Shown: one piece after another, positions 1 through 7,121 of the stretch | How positions within the stretch are numbered: position 1 is the first letter of the stretch | How the letters are laid out: every line of letters begins with the position of its first letter | Source of the DNA: Pseudomonadota bacterium | GTDB taxonomy: Bacteria > Pseudomonadota > Alphaproteobacteria > Rhizobiales > Rhizobiaceae | Assembly: GCA_023390055.1 (NCBI GenBank) | Contig: JAEWDP010000085.1 | Coordinates: 1-64,000 of the forward strand | Direction of reading: 5' to 3' | Length of the DNA: 64,000 nucleotides | Program-made: the position numbers and the translations under genes | The notes under the pieces: model-generated | What the model saw: the letters and a program-made list of their open reading frames with translations, nothing else | Databases searched by the model: none | Told to the model about the DNA's origin: nothing

Positions 1-66
1 GCTCAGGGGTAGAGCACAACCTTGCCAAGGTTGGGGTCGAGCGTTCGAATCGCTTCACCCGCTCCA
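1..66 (+). tRNA. tRNA-Gly (anticodon GCC), 5' end outside the window
   Basis: The window opens inside the D-arm of a tRNA. The anticodon arm is CAACC / TTGCCAA / GGTTG, giving anticodon GCC for glycine. The T-arm is GAGCG / TTCGAAT / CGCTT. The 3' acceptor strand is CACCCGC, followed by discriminator T and an encoded CCA at 64-66. The missing 5' acceptor strand should read GCGGGTG. About nine bases are cut off by the window edge. The gene itself looks intact. Confidence 0.95.
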
Positions 67-158
67 TTCTTTCAAAGACCTCCGGCTCTTCCGGCTAGTT
101 TTCAAAGTTCCTGAAGCCGAAGGCTCGGCGCGATATGGTTCCAGTCTTGCTCCTTGGA

Positions 159-1172
159 CTAGCTCTTTGAAAATACGTAATCGGTTTCTTGCCGCACGGT
201 TTCACCGGGGCGAAGTATCATGTTCGGAAATCCTGAGTGATTGATCGCATCCGGCCAGACCTGTGTCTCAAGGCAGAATCCGGCGAACGGGCCATAGTGG
301 CGGCCCTGCAGGCCAGGAACCGGTACGTCGAGCTTGAAGCCTCCGTAGAACTGCAGCCCGGGCTCGGTCGTACGCACCTCCAACGACACGCCGGAATTAA
401 TACTGCGAGCCATGGCCACAGAGCGCTTCGTCATTCGTTCCGATGAGAGACAGTAGTTATGGTCAAAGAGGACCTGCTCTCCAGCCTCCTGTCGCTTCAT
501 CGAAGTCATATCGCGCAGATCAAAGGCCGTGCCGGTAACCGCCATCAATTCGCCCGTAGGACATTGACGAGCGTCGACCGTTACGATCTGGTCCGCGGCA
601 ATCATGATATCGTGTCCGAGTGTATCGTGGCGACCATCAAGATTGAAATAGCTGTGCTGGCAGATATTGCAGATGGTAGATTGGTCCGCCCTGGATTCAT
701 AGAGAACGGACATAACACCATCGCCACCCAATCGGTAGGTGGCCGTGACCGTGCAATTCCCCGGATACCCTGCCCGACCGTCCGGATCAATGCATTGCAA
801 CACGACAGCATCGTCGGAAAGATTGAGAATTTGCCAGCTTCGCGTTCCCAGACCATCGCTTCCGCCATGGAGGTGCGTGATACCTTCCTCGTTCAGGTCC
901 AGTTGATACTGTTTTCCATCCAGCTCAAAGCGGCCACTTGTTATGCGATTTGCGCAGCGACCCGGACTCGCCCCCAGATAAGGGGAGTGGAGCAGATAAT
1001 CCTCGAAGGTCTCAAACCCAAGAACCAATGGGAACTTATGTCCCTCGAGCCGCAGGTCCTGAATAACAGCACCCCAGGTCATGACATGACACGTCAATCC
1101 ACCCCCAGAGATTTTTATCCGGTAAACCGGTTCACCAGTCTCGGTTTTGCCGAAAACTTCGCGATCAGCCAT
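159..1172 (-). CDS. galM: aldose 1-epimerase (galactose mutarotase)
   Basis: Cytoplasmic enzyme of 337 residues that interconverts alpha and beta anomers of aldohexoses such as galactose and glucose. Family landmarks are clear: GASPGRCANRI near residues 67-77, THLHGG around 99-104, the catalytic histidine in QHSYFNL (His173) and the catalytic glutamate in LETQVWPDAIN (about Glu302). Length is normal for GalM. The start is supported by a perfect AGGAGG a few bases upstream. It stands alone: the tRNA lies downstream, and metA upstream is on the same strand 143 bp away. No Leloir-pathway gene is adjacent, so the sugar served cannot be told from context. Confidence 0.95.
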   Translation of the reverse strand: MADREVFGKTETGEPVYRIKISGGGLTCHVMTWGAVIQDLRLEGHKFPLVLGFETFEDYLLHSPYLGASPGRCANRITSGRFELDGKQYQLDLNEEGITHLHGGSDGLGTRSWQILNLSDDAVVLQCIDPDGRAGYPGNCTVTATYRLGGDGVMSVLYESRADQSTICNICQHSYFNLDGRHDTLGHDIMIAADQIVTVDARQCPTGELMAVTGTAFDLRDMTSMKRQEAGEQVLFDHNYCLSSERMTKRSVAMARSINSGVSLEVRTTEPGLQFYGGFKLDVPVPGLQGRHYGPFAGFCLETQVWPDAINHSGFPNMILRPGETVRQETDYVFSKS

Positions 1173-1315
1173 ACTGCCTCCTAGATTACTGCTGGCAGGA
1201 CCCTGATTGATTTGTGTGCATTTCGCAACGGCAAAGCACTAGGAACTGATCGCCTGCTCCGCTCCAGCGGACGGCACAGTGTATCGTCAATCCAGATTGC
1301 TAAAGACGACGAGAC

Positions 1316-2236
1316 CTATTCTGCTCCTATCTTCTCCAGATCGTAATTGGTCGTCTGATAGATCTCATTTATCCAGTTGCCAAAAAGCAAATGTGCGTGG
1401 CTACGCCAACGATTTAATGGCGGCAAGGTTACATCATTATGCGGAAAGTAGTCATGTGGTATCTTCAAGGGGACGCCAGCCTCGACATCACGAAAATACT
1501 CATCCGCCAGTGATGTGGAGTCATACTCGACATGATTGAACATATAGAGCCTTCGTCCGAGTTTTTCATGCGCCAGACAAACCCCCATCTCGTCGGACTC
1601 CATCAGGATTTCAAGTTCAGGTACCTTTTCTATGTCGGAGCGTCTAACTTCGGTCCATCTGGAGACCGGAACCTGAAAATCATCGGAAAAGCCCGCGAGA
1701 TAAACTGACGATGGCGATAGGTTGCGGTGCCTATAAACACCGAACGCCTTCTGCTTCAGATCATGCTTCGCCACACCATGAAAATGGTAGATCGCGGCCA
1801 TCGCGCCCCAGCAGACATTCATGGTCGAATGGACGTTACTTGTCGTCCAGTCCAAAATCTTCTGCATCTCCTCCCAATAGGTCACGCTTTCGAATGGCAG
1901 TGTTTCAATTGGTGCCCCGGTGATAATGAAGCCGTCAAACTTCCGATGTTTTACTTGCTCCCAGGTTTCGTAAAAGTCCAATAGATGCTCTTCCGAAGTA
2001 TTCTTGGCCTTATGACCACCAATACGCACCAATGAGAGTTCAACCTGCAGCGGTGTCGAACCAATCAAACGAGCCATCTGAAGCTCTGTTTTAATTTTAT
2101 TTGGCATGAGGTTGAGTAGCCCGATCTGCAGTGGGCGAATGTCTTGCCGCACAGCGGCAGTTTCGGTCATCACCCGTACGCCTTCTTGGACGAGAGTTTC
2201 AAAGGCGGGTAGCGTATCGGGAATCTTGATCGGCAT
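1316..2236 (-). CDS. metA: homoserine O-acyltransferase (MetA/MetAS family)
   Basis: First committed enzyme of methionine synthesis: it acylates the hydroxyl of L-homoserine. The 306-residue protein begins MPIKIPDTLPAFETL, the standard MetA N-terminus; a longer frame upstream adds twelve residues that do not belong to the family. The class-I-amidotransferase-like fold shows in LMPNKIKTE, ITGAPIETLPFE and the catalytic cysteine region NVCWGAMAA, with a later histidine in MFNHVEYD. Whether acetyl-CoA or succinyl-CoA is the donor cannot be read safely from sequence; many alphaproteobacterial members use acetyl-CoA. The gene has a SAM-II riboswitch and terminator in its leader, so it should be turned off when S-adenosylmethionine is high. 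Confidence 0.95.
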   Translation of the reverse strand: MPIKIPDTLPAFETLVQEGVRVMTETAAVRQDIRPLQIGLLNLMPNKIKTELQMARLIGSTPLQVELSLVRIGGHKAKNTSEEHLLDFYETWEQVKHRKFDGFIITGAPIETLPFESVTYWEEMQKILDWTTSNVHSTMNVCWGAMAAIYHFHGVAKHDLKQKAFGVYRHRNLSPSSVYLAGFSDDFQVPVSRWTEVRRSDIEKVPELEILMESDEMGVCLAHEKLGRRLYMFNHVEYDSTSLADEYFRDVEAGVPLKIPHDYFPHNDVTLPPLNRWRSHAHLLFGNWINEIYQTTNYDLEKIGAE

Positions 2237-2248
2237 CACACACTCGAC

Positions 2249-2284
2249 AAAACAAAAGGCCGGTAGCGACAAATCACAACCGGC
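2249..2284 (-). terminator. terminator hairpin in the metA leader
   Basis: Reading the minus strand, GCCGGT and ACCGGC form a perfect 6-bp stem around a 14-nt loop, followed directly by CCTTTTGTTTTG. The hairpin ends about a dozen bases before the metA start and lies just downstream of the SAM-II element, the position expected of a riboswitch expression platform. The stem is short, so a partial effect on ribosome access is also possible. Confidence 0.6.
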
Positions 2285-2305
2285 GCGTCGAAGTATTCTT
2301 CTCGC

Positions 2306-2362
2306 GGCCCCTTAGCGACTTGTTTAACGTGGCTGCAAGCCGGCCGGCCAAATCACCACAGT
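2306..2362 (-). promoter_or_regulatory. SAM-II riboswitch (metA motif)
   Basis: On the minus strand the element starts at GTGGTGATTTGGCC, continues GGCCGGCTTGCAGCC and ends ACGTTAAACAAGTCGCTAAGG. These blocks match the SAM-II consensus of alphaproteobacterial metA and metZ leaders: the P1 stem GGC(C)GGCTTGCAGCC and the pseudoknot-forming 3' part with TAAACAAGTCGCTAA. It sits 70 bases upstream of the metA start in the same orientation. Binding of S-adenosylmethionine is expected to lower metA expression, probably through the terminator at 2249-2284. Confidence 0.9.
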
Positions 2363-2447
2363 GAGTTCTAAATATGCGCTTCCGTCCCGCAGGTCAATCA
2401 GCTGACGCTTCGCCAACCGGGCAATCGCTTGAACGGGAACACTCCCT

Positions 2448-2459
2448 CCCCCCCCCCCC
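2448..2459. repeat. poly-C tract of 12
   Basis: Twelve consecutive C residues in non-coding DNA between the metA leader and the transposase remnant. Runs of this length are rare in bacterial chromosomes, slip during replication and are hard to sequence. No gene start or promoter is obvious beside it. Confidence 0.9.
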
Positions 2460-2508
2460 GAGGTTTCGGCGTGTTTCATAGAGGACCTCGAATCGAAAGA
2501 GGTTTTCC

Positions 2509-2790
2509 ATGTCTGGTAAGGCATTGCTTAATACGTTCTCAGCCCTTGATGATCCGCGCCAGAGCCTCAACCTCATCAGGGTCATCAACGACAACGCAGG
2601 CCTTAAAGTCAGGCGAAAGATCCTAGGTTGGAATAACGACTACCTTTATCAAGCATTGCTCGGTTCACGAGAACAATCTTTCAAGCGGTTCCCCTGGCTT
2701 CGCCAACGTGTGATGGATCACCTACGATATCCGGCAGCACACCAGATCCTTACCATCTCGACCCCTACAATTTATCACAAAAGACATTAA
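2509..2790 (+). pseudogene. internally deleted ISAs1-family transposase
   Basis: A 93-codon frame. Its first 19 residues, MSGKALLNTFSALDDPRQS, look like the N-terminus of ISAs1-family transposases (DDE_Tnp_1-associated domain). They are followed without a frame break by LNLIRVINDN and GLKVRRKILGWNNDYL, which resemble the extreme C-terminus of the same family. The normal protein is about 370 residues, so the whole DDE catalytic core is missing and the product cannot transpose. The last 40 residues (from about SREQSFKR) match nothing I recognise and may be read-through into flanking DNA. I did not find convincing terminal inverted repeats. Family assignment is from memory of family sequences. 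Confidence 0.6.
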
Positions 2791-2853
2791 AGCTGGATTT
2801 TGCGGTTCAAGCCGCTTTCCCTGGGCCACTGCTTTGAGATAAGGCCTTGGCAA

Positions 2854-3507
2854 ATGATACAGGCGACATTCACGATCTTGCTCGGCGGCGAGCTTACCCT
2901 GACGGACCGACTTCGCCATGCGCTCGTCGGTAGCCGCTTCATTGCCGCCGATGGCGGCATGCGACATGCTATTGCACTGGACATAGAACCAGAACTCTGG
3001 GTAGGGGATTTTGATTCAACACCCTCTTCATTGATCGAGGCCATGCCACAGGTCAAACGCCATTCCTATCCTTCGGTCAAGAATGAGACTGACGGCGAAA
3101 TTGCAACCCGGGAGGCAATCAGGCGGGGTGCCAAACACCTGATCTTTGCCGGAGCTCTCGGCGGAGAACGAAGCGACCATGCTCTGCAGCATTACGTGCA
3201 TGCAATTAGTCTGGCCGAGAATGGGGTCGACGTTCTCCTGACATCTGGATTGGAGGAGGCAGTACCACTGCTACCTGGCTCCCTTGAACTCGATCTGCCG
3301 GAAAATTCTCTATTCTCGGTTATCGGCATTTCCGACCTGGAGGGCCTCGATGTGCTCAACGCACGCTATCCATTGCGTAATTTCTCATTACCCTTCGGCT
3401 CTGCACGCACCATTTCAAATGTTGCGAAGAGGCCACCAGTCTGCTTTGCACTCGAACGCGGCAGAGCAATCATTCTTGCACGACCCTATGACCTGACAGG
3501 AGCCTGA
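2854..3507 (+). CDS. thiamine pyrophosphokinase
   Basis: Transfers pyrophosphate from ATP to thiamine to give thiamine diphosphate, the cofactor form. Of 217 residues, the catalytic landmarks are FIAADGG (about 29-35), WVGDFDS (49-55), KNETDGEIA and GALGGERSDHALQH, all typical of the ThiN/TPK family. I start it at ATG 2854 (MIQATFTILLGG); the frame is open 54 bases further upstream, but those residues are not part of the family. AAGG lies about 9 bases before this start. The stop is 3 bp before the next ATG, so it is co-transcribed with the ABC-F gene. The thiamine importer thiBPQ lies 3 kb downstream, which fits a salvage role. Confidence 0.9.
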   Translation: MIQATFTILLGGELTLTDRLRHALVGSRFIAADGGMRHAIALDIEPELWVGDFDSTPSSLIEAMPQVKRHSYPSVKNETDGEIATREAIRRGAKHLIFAGALGGERSDHALQHYVHAISLAENGVDVLLTSGLEEAVPLLPGSLELDLPENSLFSVIGISDLEGLDVLNARYPLRNFSLPFGSARTISNVAKRPPVCFALERGRAIILARPYDLTGA

Positions 3508-3510
3508 ACC

Positions 3511-5334
3511 ATGGCACCTCCAATCCTCAAGCTCGATGACATTTTTCTAAGTTTCGGAGGAACGCCACTCCTTGCAGGTGCAGGCATGCAGGTTGAACCA
3601 GGCGACCGAATCTGCCTTGTCGGTCGCAATGGATCGGGCAAGTCGACCCTGATGAAAATTGCGGCAGGAATGGTCGAACCACAATCCGGCGAGGTATTTC
3701 GCCATCCAGGCGCAACCATTCGCTATCTCGAGCAAGCACCAGATTTCAATGGCTATTCAACCGTTCAGGCATACGCCGAGTCAGGTCTGGGACCGGGGGA
3801 CGATCCGTATCGGGTGACTTATCTGCTCGAGCATCTCGGATTAACCGGCACAGAAGATCCTGATCGACTTTCTGGCGGTGAGGCACGCCGTGCAGCACTT
3901 GCACGTGTCATGGCTCCCGAACCCGATATCCTTTTGCTTGATGAGCCGACAAACCATCTCGATCTTCCAACCATCGAGTGGCTGGAGGAGGAGCTTAGAA
4001 ATACCCATCGTGCACTTGTTCTAATTTCCCACGACCGCCGCTTCCTGGAAAGGGTGACGACAAGCACTATTTGGCTTGACCGGGGTTTATCCCGGCGTCT
4101 TGACCGGAGCTTCACATATTTTGAAGCTTGGCGGGACGAGGTTCTGGATGCCGAGGAACTGGAACAACGTAAACTCGGCAAGGCGATCGAACGCGAAGAA
4201 CATTGGCTGCGCTACGGTGTAACGGCTCGTAGAAAACGTAATGTGCGCCGTCTCGGCGAACTGCAAAACATGCGGAGCGCATTTCGTGGACACAAGGGCC
4301 CTCAGGGAAATGTCCAGGCAACCATCACCGAAGGTCGCGAATCTGGAAAGCTGGTGATCGAGGCAGACGGCATTACCAAGGCATATGGCGCCCGTACGAT
4401 TGTCTCTCCATTCTCATTACGCGTTCATCGGGGAGACCGTATAGGCTTAGTAGGTCCAAATGGGGCTGGTAAGACCACACTTCTCAAGATGTTGACCGGC
4501 CAGATGGAACCAGACACAGGCCTGGTGAAACTTGGTACCAATCTGGAAATCGCAACGCTGGATCAAAAACGAGAGCACCTTGACCCCGAAGAGTCTCTGT
4601 CGCAATACCTGACAGATGGACGCGGCGATACCTTGCTCGTAAGCGGCGAGCAACGCCACGTCGCCGGCTACATGAAGGACTTTCTATTCCAGCCAGAACA
4701 AATCAGAACGCCCATCAAAAACCTTTCCGGAGGGGAACGGGCGCGGCTTATTCTGGCACGCATCATGGCCAGGCCCTCAAATCTCCTGATCCTCGACGAG
4801 CCGACCAACGATCTCGACATCGAGACGCTGGACTTGCTGCAGGAAATCGTGGCTGGGTACAACGGCACCGTGATACTTGTGAGCCACGACCGTGACTTCC
4901 TCGATCGCACCGTGACTTCAACGATCGCGCCTTCCAATCCCGAAATTCCAGATGGACGCTGGATCGAGTATGCCGGCGGCTACAGCGACATGCTGGCCCA
5001 ACGGAAAGGTATCCAGGAGGACCGTCGGATCGAAAAACAAAAAAGGAAAACTGAAGAAGTTCCTTCGTCCGATGGGGCCCTGAAAGGAAAGGTTAAGCTC
5101 TCCTTCAAGCAGAAATTTGCCCTCGAAAACTTGCCTGCGGAGATTAGCAGGGCACAAACCGAGATTTCTTTGAGAGAGGAGAAGATGTCTGATCCGGATC
5201 TGTTCTCCCGGGATCCTTCAGCATTCCAAAAAATCGCAGATGAGCTTGCCACAATTCGCGAGGGGCTCGCGGCGATGGAGGAGGAATGGTTGGAGCTTGA
5301 GATCCTTCGCGAGGAGATAGAGGGGCAATCTTAA
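3511..5334 (+). CDS. ABC-F family ATP-binding protein (Uup-like)
   Basis: Soluble protein of 607 residues with two ABC ATPase domains and no membrane segment. Domain 1 has Walker A GRNGSGKS (38-45), signature LSGGEARRA and Walker B ILLLDEPTNHLD (about 140-151). Domain 2 has GPNGAGKT (315-322), LSGGERARL and LLILDEPTNDLD. The linker is rich in charged residues, and a basic/acidic predicted coiled coil closes the C-terminus (from about 510), as in Uup. ABC-F proteins act at the ribosomal E site or, for Uup, affect ribosome assembly and DNA stability; the exact role here is inferred. It begins 3 bp after the thiamine pyrophosphokinase stop. No antibiotic-resistance context is visible. Confidence 0.93.
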   Translation: MAPPILKLDDIFLSFGGTPLLAGAGMQVEPGDRICLVGRNGSGKSTLMKIAAGMVEPQSGEVFRHPGATIRYLEQAPDFNGYSTVQAYAESGLGPGDDPYRVTYLLEHLGLTGTEDPDRLSGGEARRAALARVMAPEPDILLLDEPTNHLDLPTIEWLEEELRNTHRALVLISHDRRFLERVTTSTIWLDRGLSRRLDRSFTYFEAWRDEVLDAEELEQRKLGKAIEREEHWLRYGVTARRKRNVRRLGELQNMRSAFRGHKGPQGNVQATITEGRESGKLVIEADGITKAYGARTIVSPFSLRVHRGDRIGLVGPNGAGKTTLLKMLTGQMEPDTGLVKLGTNLEIATLDQKREHLDPEESLSQYLTDGRGDTLLVSGEQRHVAGYMKDFLFQPEQIRTPIKNLSGGERARLILARIMARPSNLLILDEPTNDLDIETLDLLQEIVAGYNGTVILVSHDRDFLDRTVTSTIAPSNPEIPDGRWIEYAGGYSDMLAQRKGIQEDRRIEKQKRKTEEVPSSDGALKGKVKLSFKQKFALENLPAEISRAQTEISLREEKMSDPDLFSRDPSAFQKIADELATIREGLAAMEEEWLELEILREEIEGQS

Positions 5335-5481
5335 CAATCCATTAATCATACCAGGCGTTTGCCTGGAGCAAGATTGTTGCAATCTGGAACAATCCACGCA
5401 TCTCCACGTTCGGGTGGCAATATCAAACTTGTGAATCCCGATTGGCCAGTTGAAGGCACAACGCCACCCAGGAGATATTCC

Positions 5482-5928
5482 ATGCTGACTAATGTACAGA
5501 ATCGTCGGCAGACGCTGATGGCGGATCAGCGCGTTCTGATCGTTGAAGACGAATTCCTGATTGCACTCGATGTAGCCGAAACTGTCGAGGCAATGGGTCT
5601 GCAGGTTGCTGGACTGGCCAATGGTCGCAACCATGCCTTGGCACTTGCTCACGCAGCCGATATCGCACTTGTGGACATAAACCTGTCGGACGGCAGGACC
5701 GGCCCTACCCTCGGTCACGAACTCATCGAAAAGCACGGCCTGACCGTTATATTCATGACGGCCAATCCCGAGGACTTAGAGGGAACAGATACCGGACCGC
5801 TGGGTGTTCTTACAAAACCAGTTATGCCCCACGTAATCGAGCAATCGCTCGATTATGCCGTTGCGAGCCGAACTGGCGGCTTCGCAACCGTTCCGCGAGA
5901 ATTGCGGATATTCCCGCGCCGCCACTGA
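5482..5928 (+). CDS. single-domain response regulator
   Basis: 148 residues holding one receiver domain and no output domain. The acidic pocket is E22-D23 in IVEDEF, the phospho-acceptor is Asp65 in ALVDINLSDG, the switch threonine is in FMTAN (Thr93) and the conserved lysine is in LTKPV (Lys112). I start it at ATG 5482, which has AGGAGA seven bases upstream; an in-frame ATG at 5518 also works, and an upstream extension from 5359 lacks support. No histidine kinase is nearby, so its partner is encoded elsewhere. Such receivers usually act by protein-protein contact or as phosphate shuttles. It lies between the ABC-F gene and the TPP riboswitch, but nothing ties it to thiamine. Confidence 0.88.
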   Translation: MLTNVQNRRQTLMADQRVLIVEDEFLIALDVAETVEAMGLQVAGLANGRNHALALAHAADIALVDINLSDGRTGPTLGHELIEKHGLTVIFMTANPEDLEGTDTGPLGVLTKPVMPHVIEQSLDYAVASRTGGFATVPRELRIFPRRH

Positions 5929-5978
5929 TGTTTGGCACAGCTTGCTAAAATTCACCTGGCCTATTACATCTTCATTTA

Positions 5979-6062
5979 CTCTAACGGGGTGCCGCTTTTG
6001 CGGCTGAGAGGCAAGGCCAACCCGCGGAACCTGATCCGGTTAAGACCGGCGGAGGGATTAGA
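5979..6062 (+). promoter_or_regulatory. TPP riboswitch (THI element)
   Basis: Contains the conserved strings of the thiamine-diphosphate aptamer in the right order: ACGGGGTGCC, GGCTGAGAGG, AACCCGCGGAACCTGATC, CGGTTAAGACCGGCG and GAGGGATTAGA. It lies 49 bases before thiB on the same strand, so uptake of thiamine should be shut off when thiamine diphosphate is plentiful. Confidence 0.97.
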
Positions 6063-6093
6063 TGGCTGACTTTCAACGCCTGCCCCTCCTTTT
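6051..6093 (+). terminator. possible expression platform of the TPP riboswitch
   Basis: GGAGGG at the 3' edge of the aptamer (6051-6056) is complementary to CCCTCC at 6084-6089, and four T residues follow (6090-6093). Pairing would make a short intrinsic-terminator-like hairpin upstream of thiB. The thiB ribosome binding site GAGAAGG (6099-6105) lies just beyond it, so control of ribosome access is an alternative. Confidence 0.45.
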
Positions 6094-6110
6094 GATACGA
6101 GAAGGCGCAG

Positions 6111-7112
6111 ATGCTACAAACGATCCTTTCCTTACTCACCCTCGCTGCACTCATGACACCTGCTCTGGCTCAGGAAAGGACCCTGACGGTCTACACCTAT
6201 GAAAGCTTTGCGACAGAATGGGGCCCCGGCCCCCGTGTAAAGGAAGAGTTCGAAAAGACTTGCGCGTGTAGTCTCAACTTCGTCGCGGTGGCAGATGGCG
6301 TTGCTCTCCTGTCAAGACTAAAACTGGAAGGCAACAATACTGACGCCGACATCGTACTCGGCCTTGACACAAATCTCGCTGCCGAAGCCAAGGCGACGGG
6401 GCTATTCGAGGCTCACAGTCTATCTACGACAACAATAGCAGTTCCCGGAAACTACAGCGACGATACGTTCATTCCATTTGATTACGGTCACTTCGCAATT
6501 GTATACGATACTGAAGCAATCGATACGCCACCAACAAGCCTGAAAGAACTTGTAAACGGAGATCCGGCACAAAAGCTTGCCATTCAGGACCCGCGCACCT
6601 CTACGCCTGGTCTCGGCTTTCTCTTATGGGTCAAATCCATCTATGGCGACCAAGCTCCACAAGCCTGGAGGAAGCTCAGCAAACGAATTCTGACTGTTAC
6701 ACCTGGCTGGTCAGAAGCTTACGGTCTGCTCACGAAGGGTGAAGTCCCGCTCGTTGTCTCCTACACTACATCACCAGCTTATCATATGGTTGCCGAGGGT
6801 ACGGAACGCTTCAAGGCAGCAGCTTTCTCCGAGGGGCATTACATCCAGATAGAGGTGGCCGGATTGGTAAAAACCTCACATGACAAGGATCTCGCCAGGC
6901 AATTTTTGACCTTCATGATGTCGCCCACGTTCCAGACCATCATCCCGACAACCAACTGGATGATGCCTGCCGGACCGACATCGGAGCCGTTACCTGCGGC
7001 TTTCAACCGCTTGGTCAAACCAGAAGAGACCCTTCTCATGGCCCCCGCAGTGGTCGCGAACAATCGTCAGTCATGGATTGACGAATGGCTTACTGCAATG
7101 AGCGAACGATAG
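6111..7112 (+). CDS. thiB: thiamine ABC transporter, periplasmic substrate-binding protein
   Basis: 333 residues with an N-terminal signal peptide likely cleaved after PALA (residue 20). The mature protein begins QERTLTVYTYESF, typical of ThiB/TbpA binding proteins for thiamine and its phosphates. Other family strings are DIVLGLDTNL, FDYGHFAIVYD and PTNWMMPAG. GAGAAGG lies five bases before the start. It is the first gene of thiBPQ, preceded by a TPP riboswitch, and is followed by thiP after 9 bp. Confidence 0.95.
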   Translation: MLQTILSLLTLAALMTPALAQERTLTVYTYESFATEWGPGPRVKEEFEKTCACSLNFVAVADGVALLSRLKLEGNNTDADIVLGLDTNLAAEAKATGLFEAHSLSTTTIAVPGNYSDDTFIPFDYGHFAIVYDTEAIDTPPTSLKELVNGDPAQKLAIQDPRTSTPGLGFLLWVKSIYGDQAPQAWRKLSKRILTVTPGWSEAYGLLTKGEVPLVVSYTTSPAYHMVAEGTERFKAAAFSEGHYIQIEVAGLVKTSHDKDLARQFLTFMMSPTFQTIIPTTNWMMPAGPTSEPLPAAFNRLVKPEETLLMAPAVVANNRQSWIDEWLTAMSER

Positions 7113-7121
7113 TATTCAGCA

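Noticed and set aside
459..1184. A 241-codon frame opposite galM.
   Set aside because: It is a shadow of the strongly supported galM on the other strand and has no family motifs or ribosome binding site.
5218..5736. A 172-codon minus-strand frame across the receiver gene.
   Set aside because: Antisense shadow of the receiver domain and the end of the ABC-F gene; the plus-strand genes carry the conserved catalytic residues.
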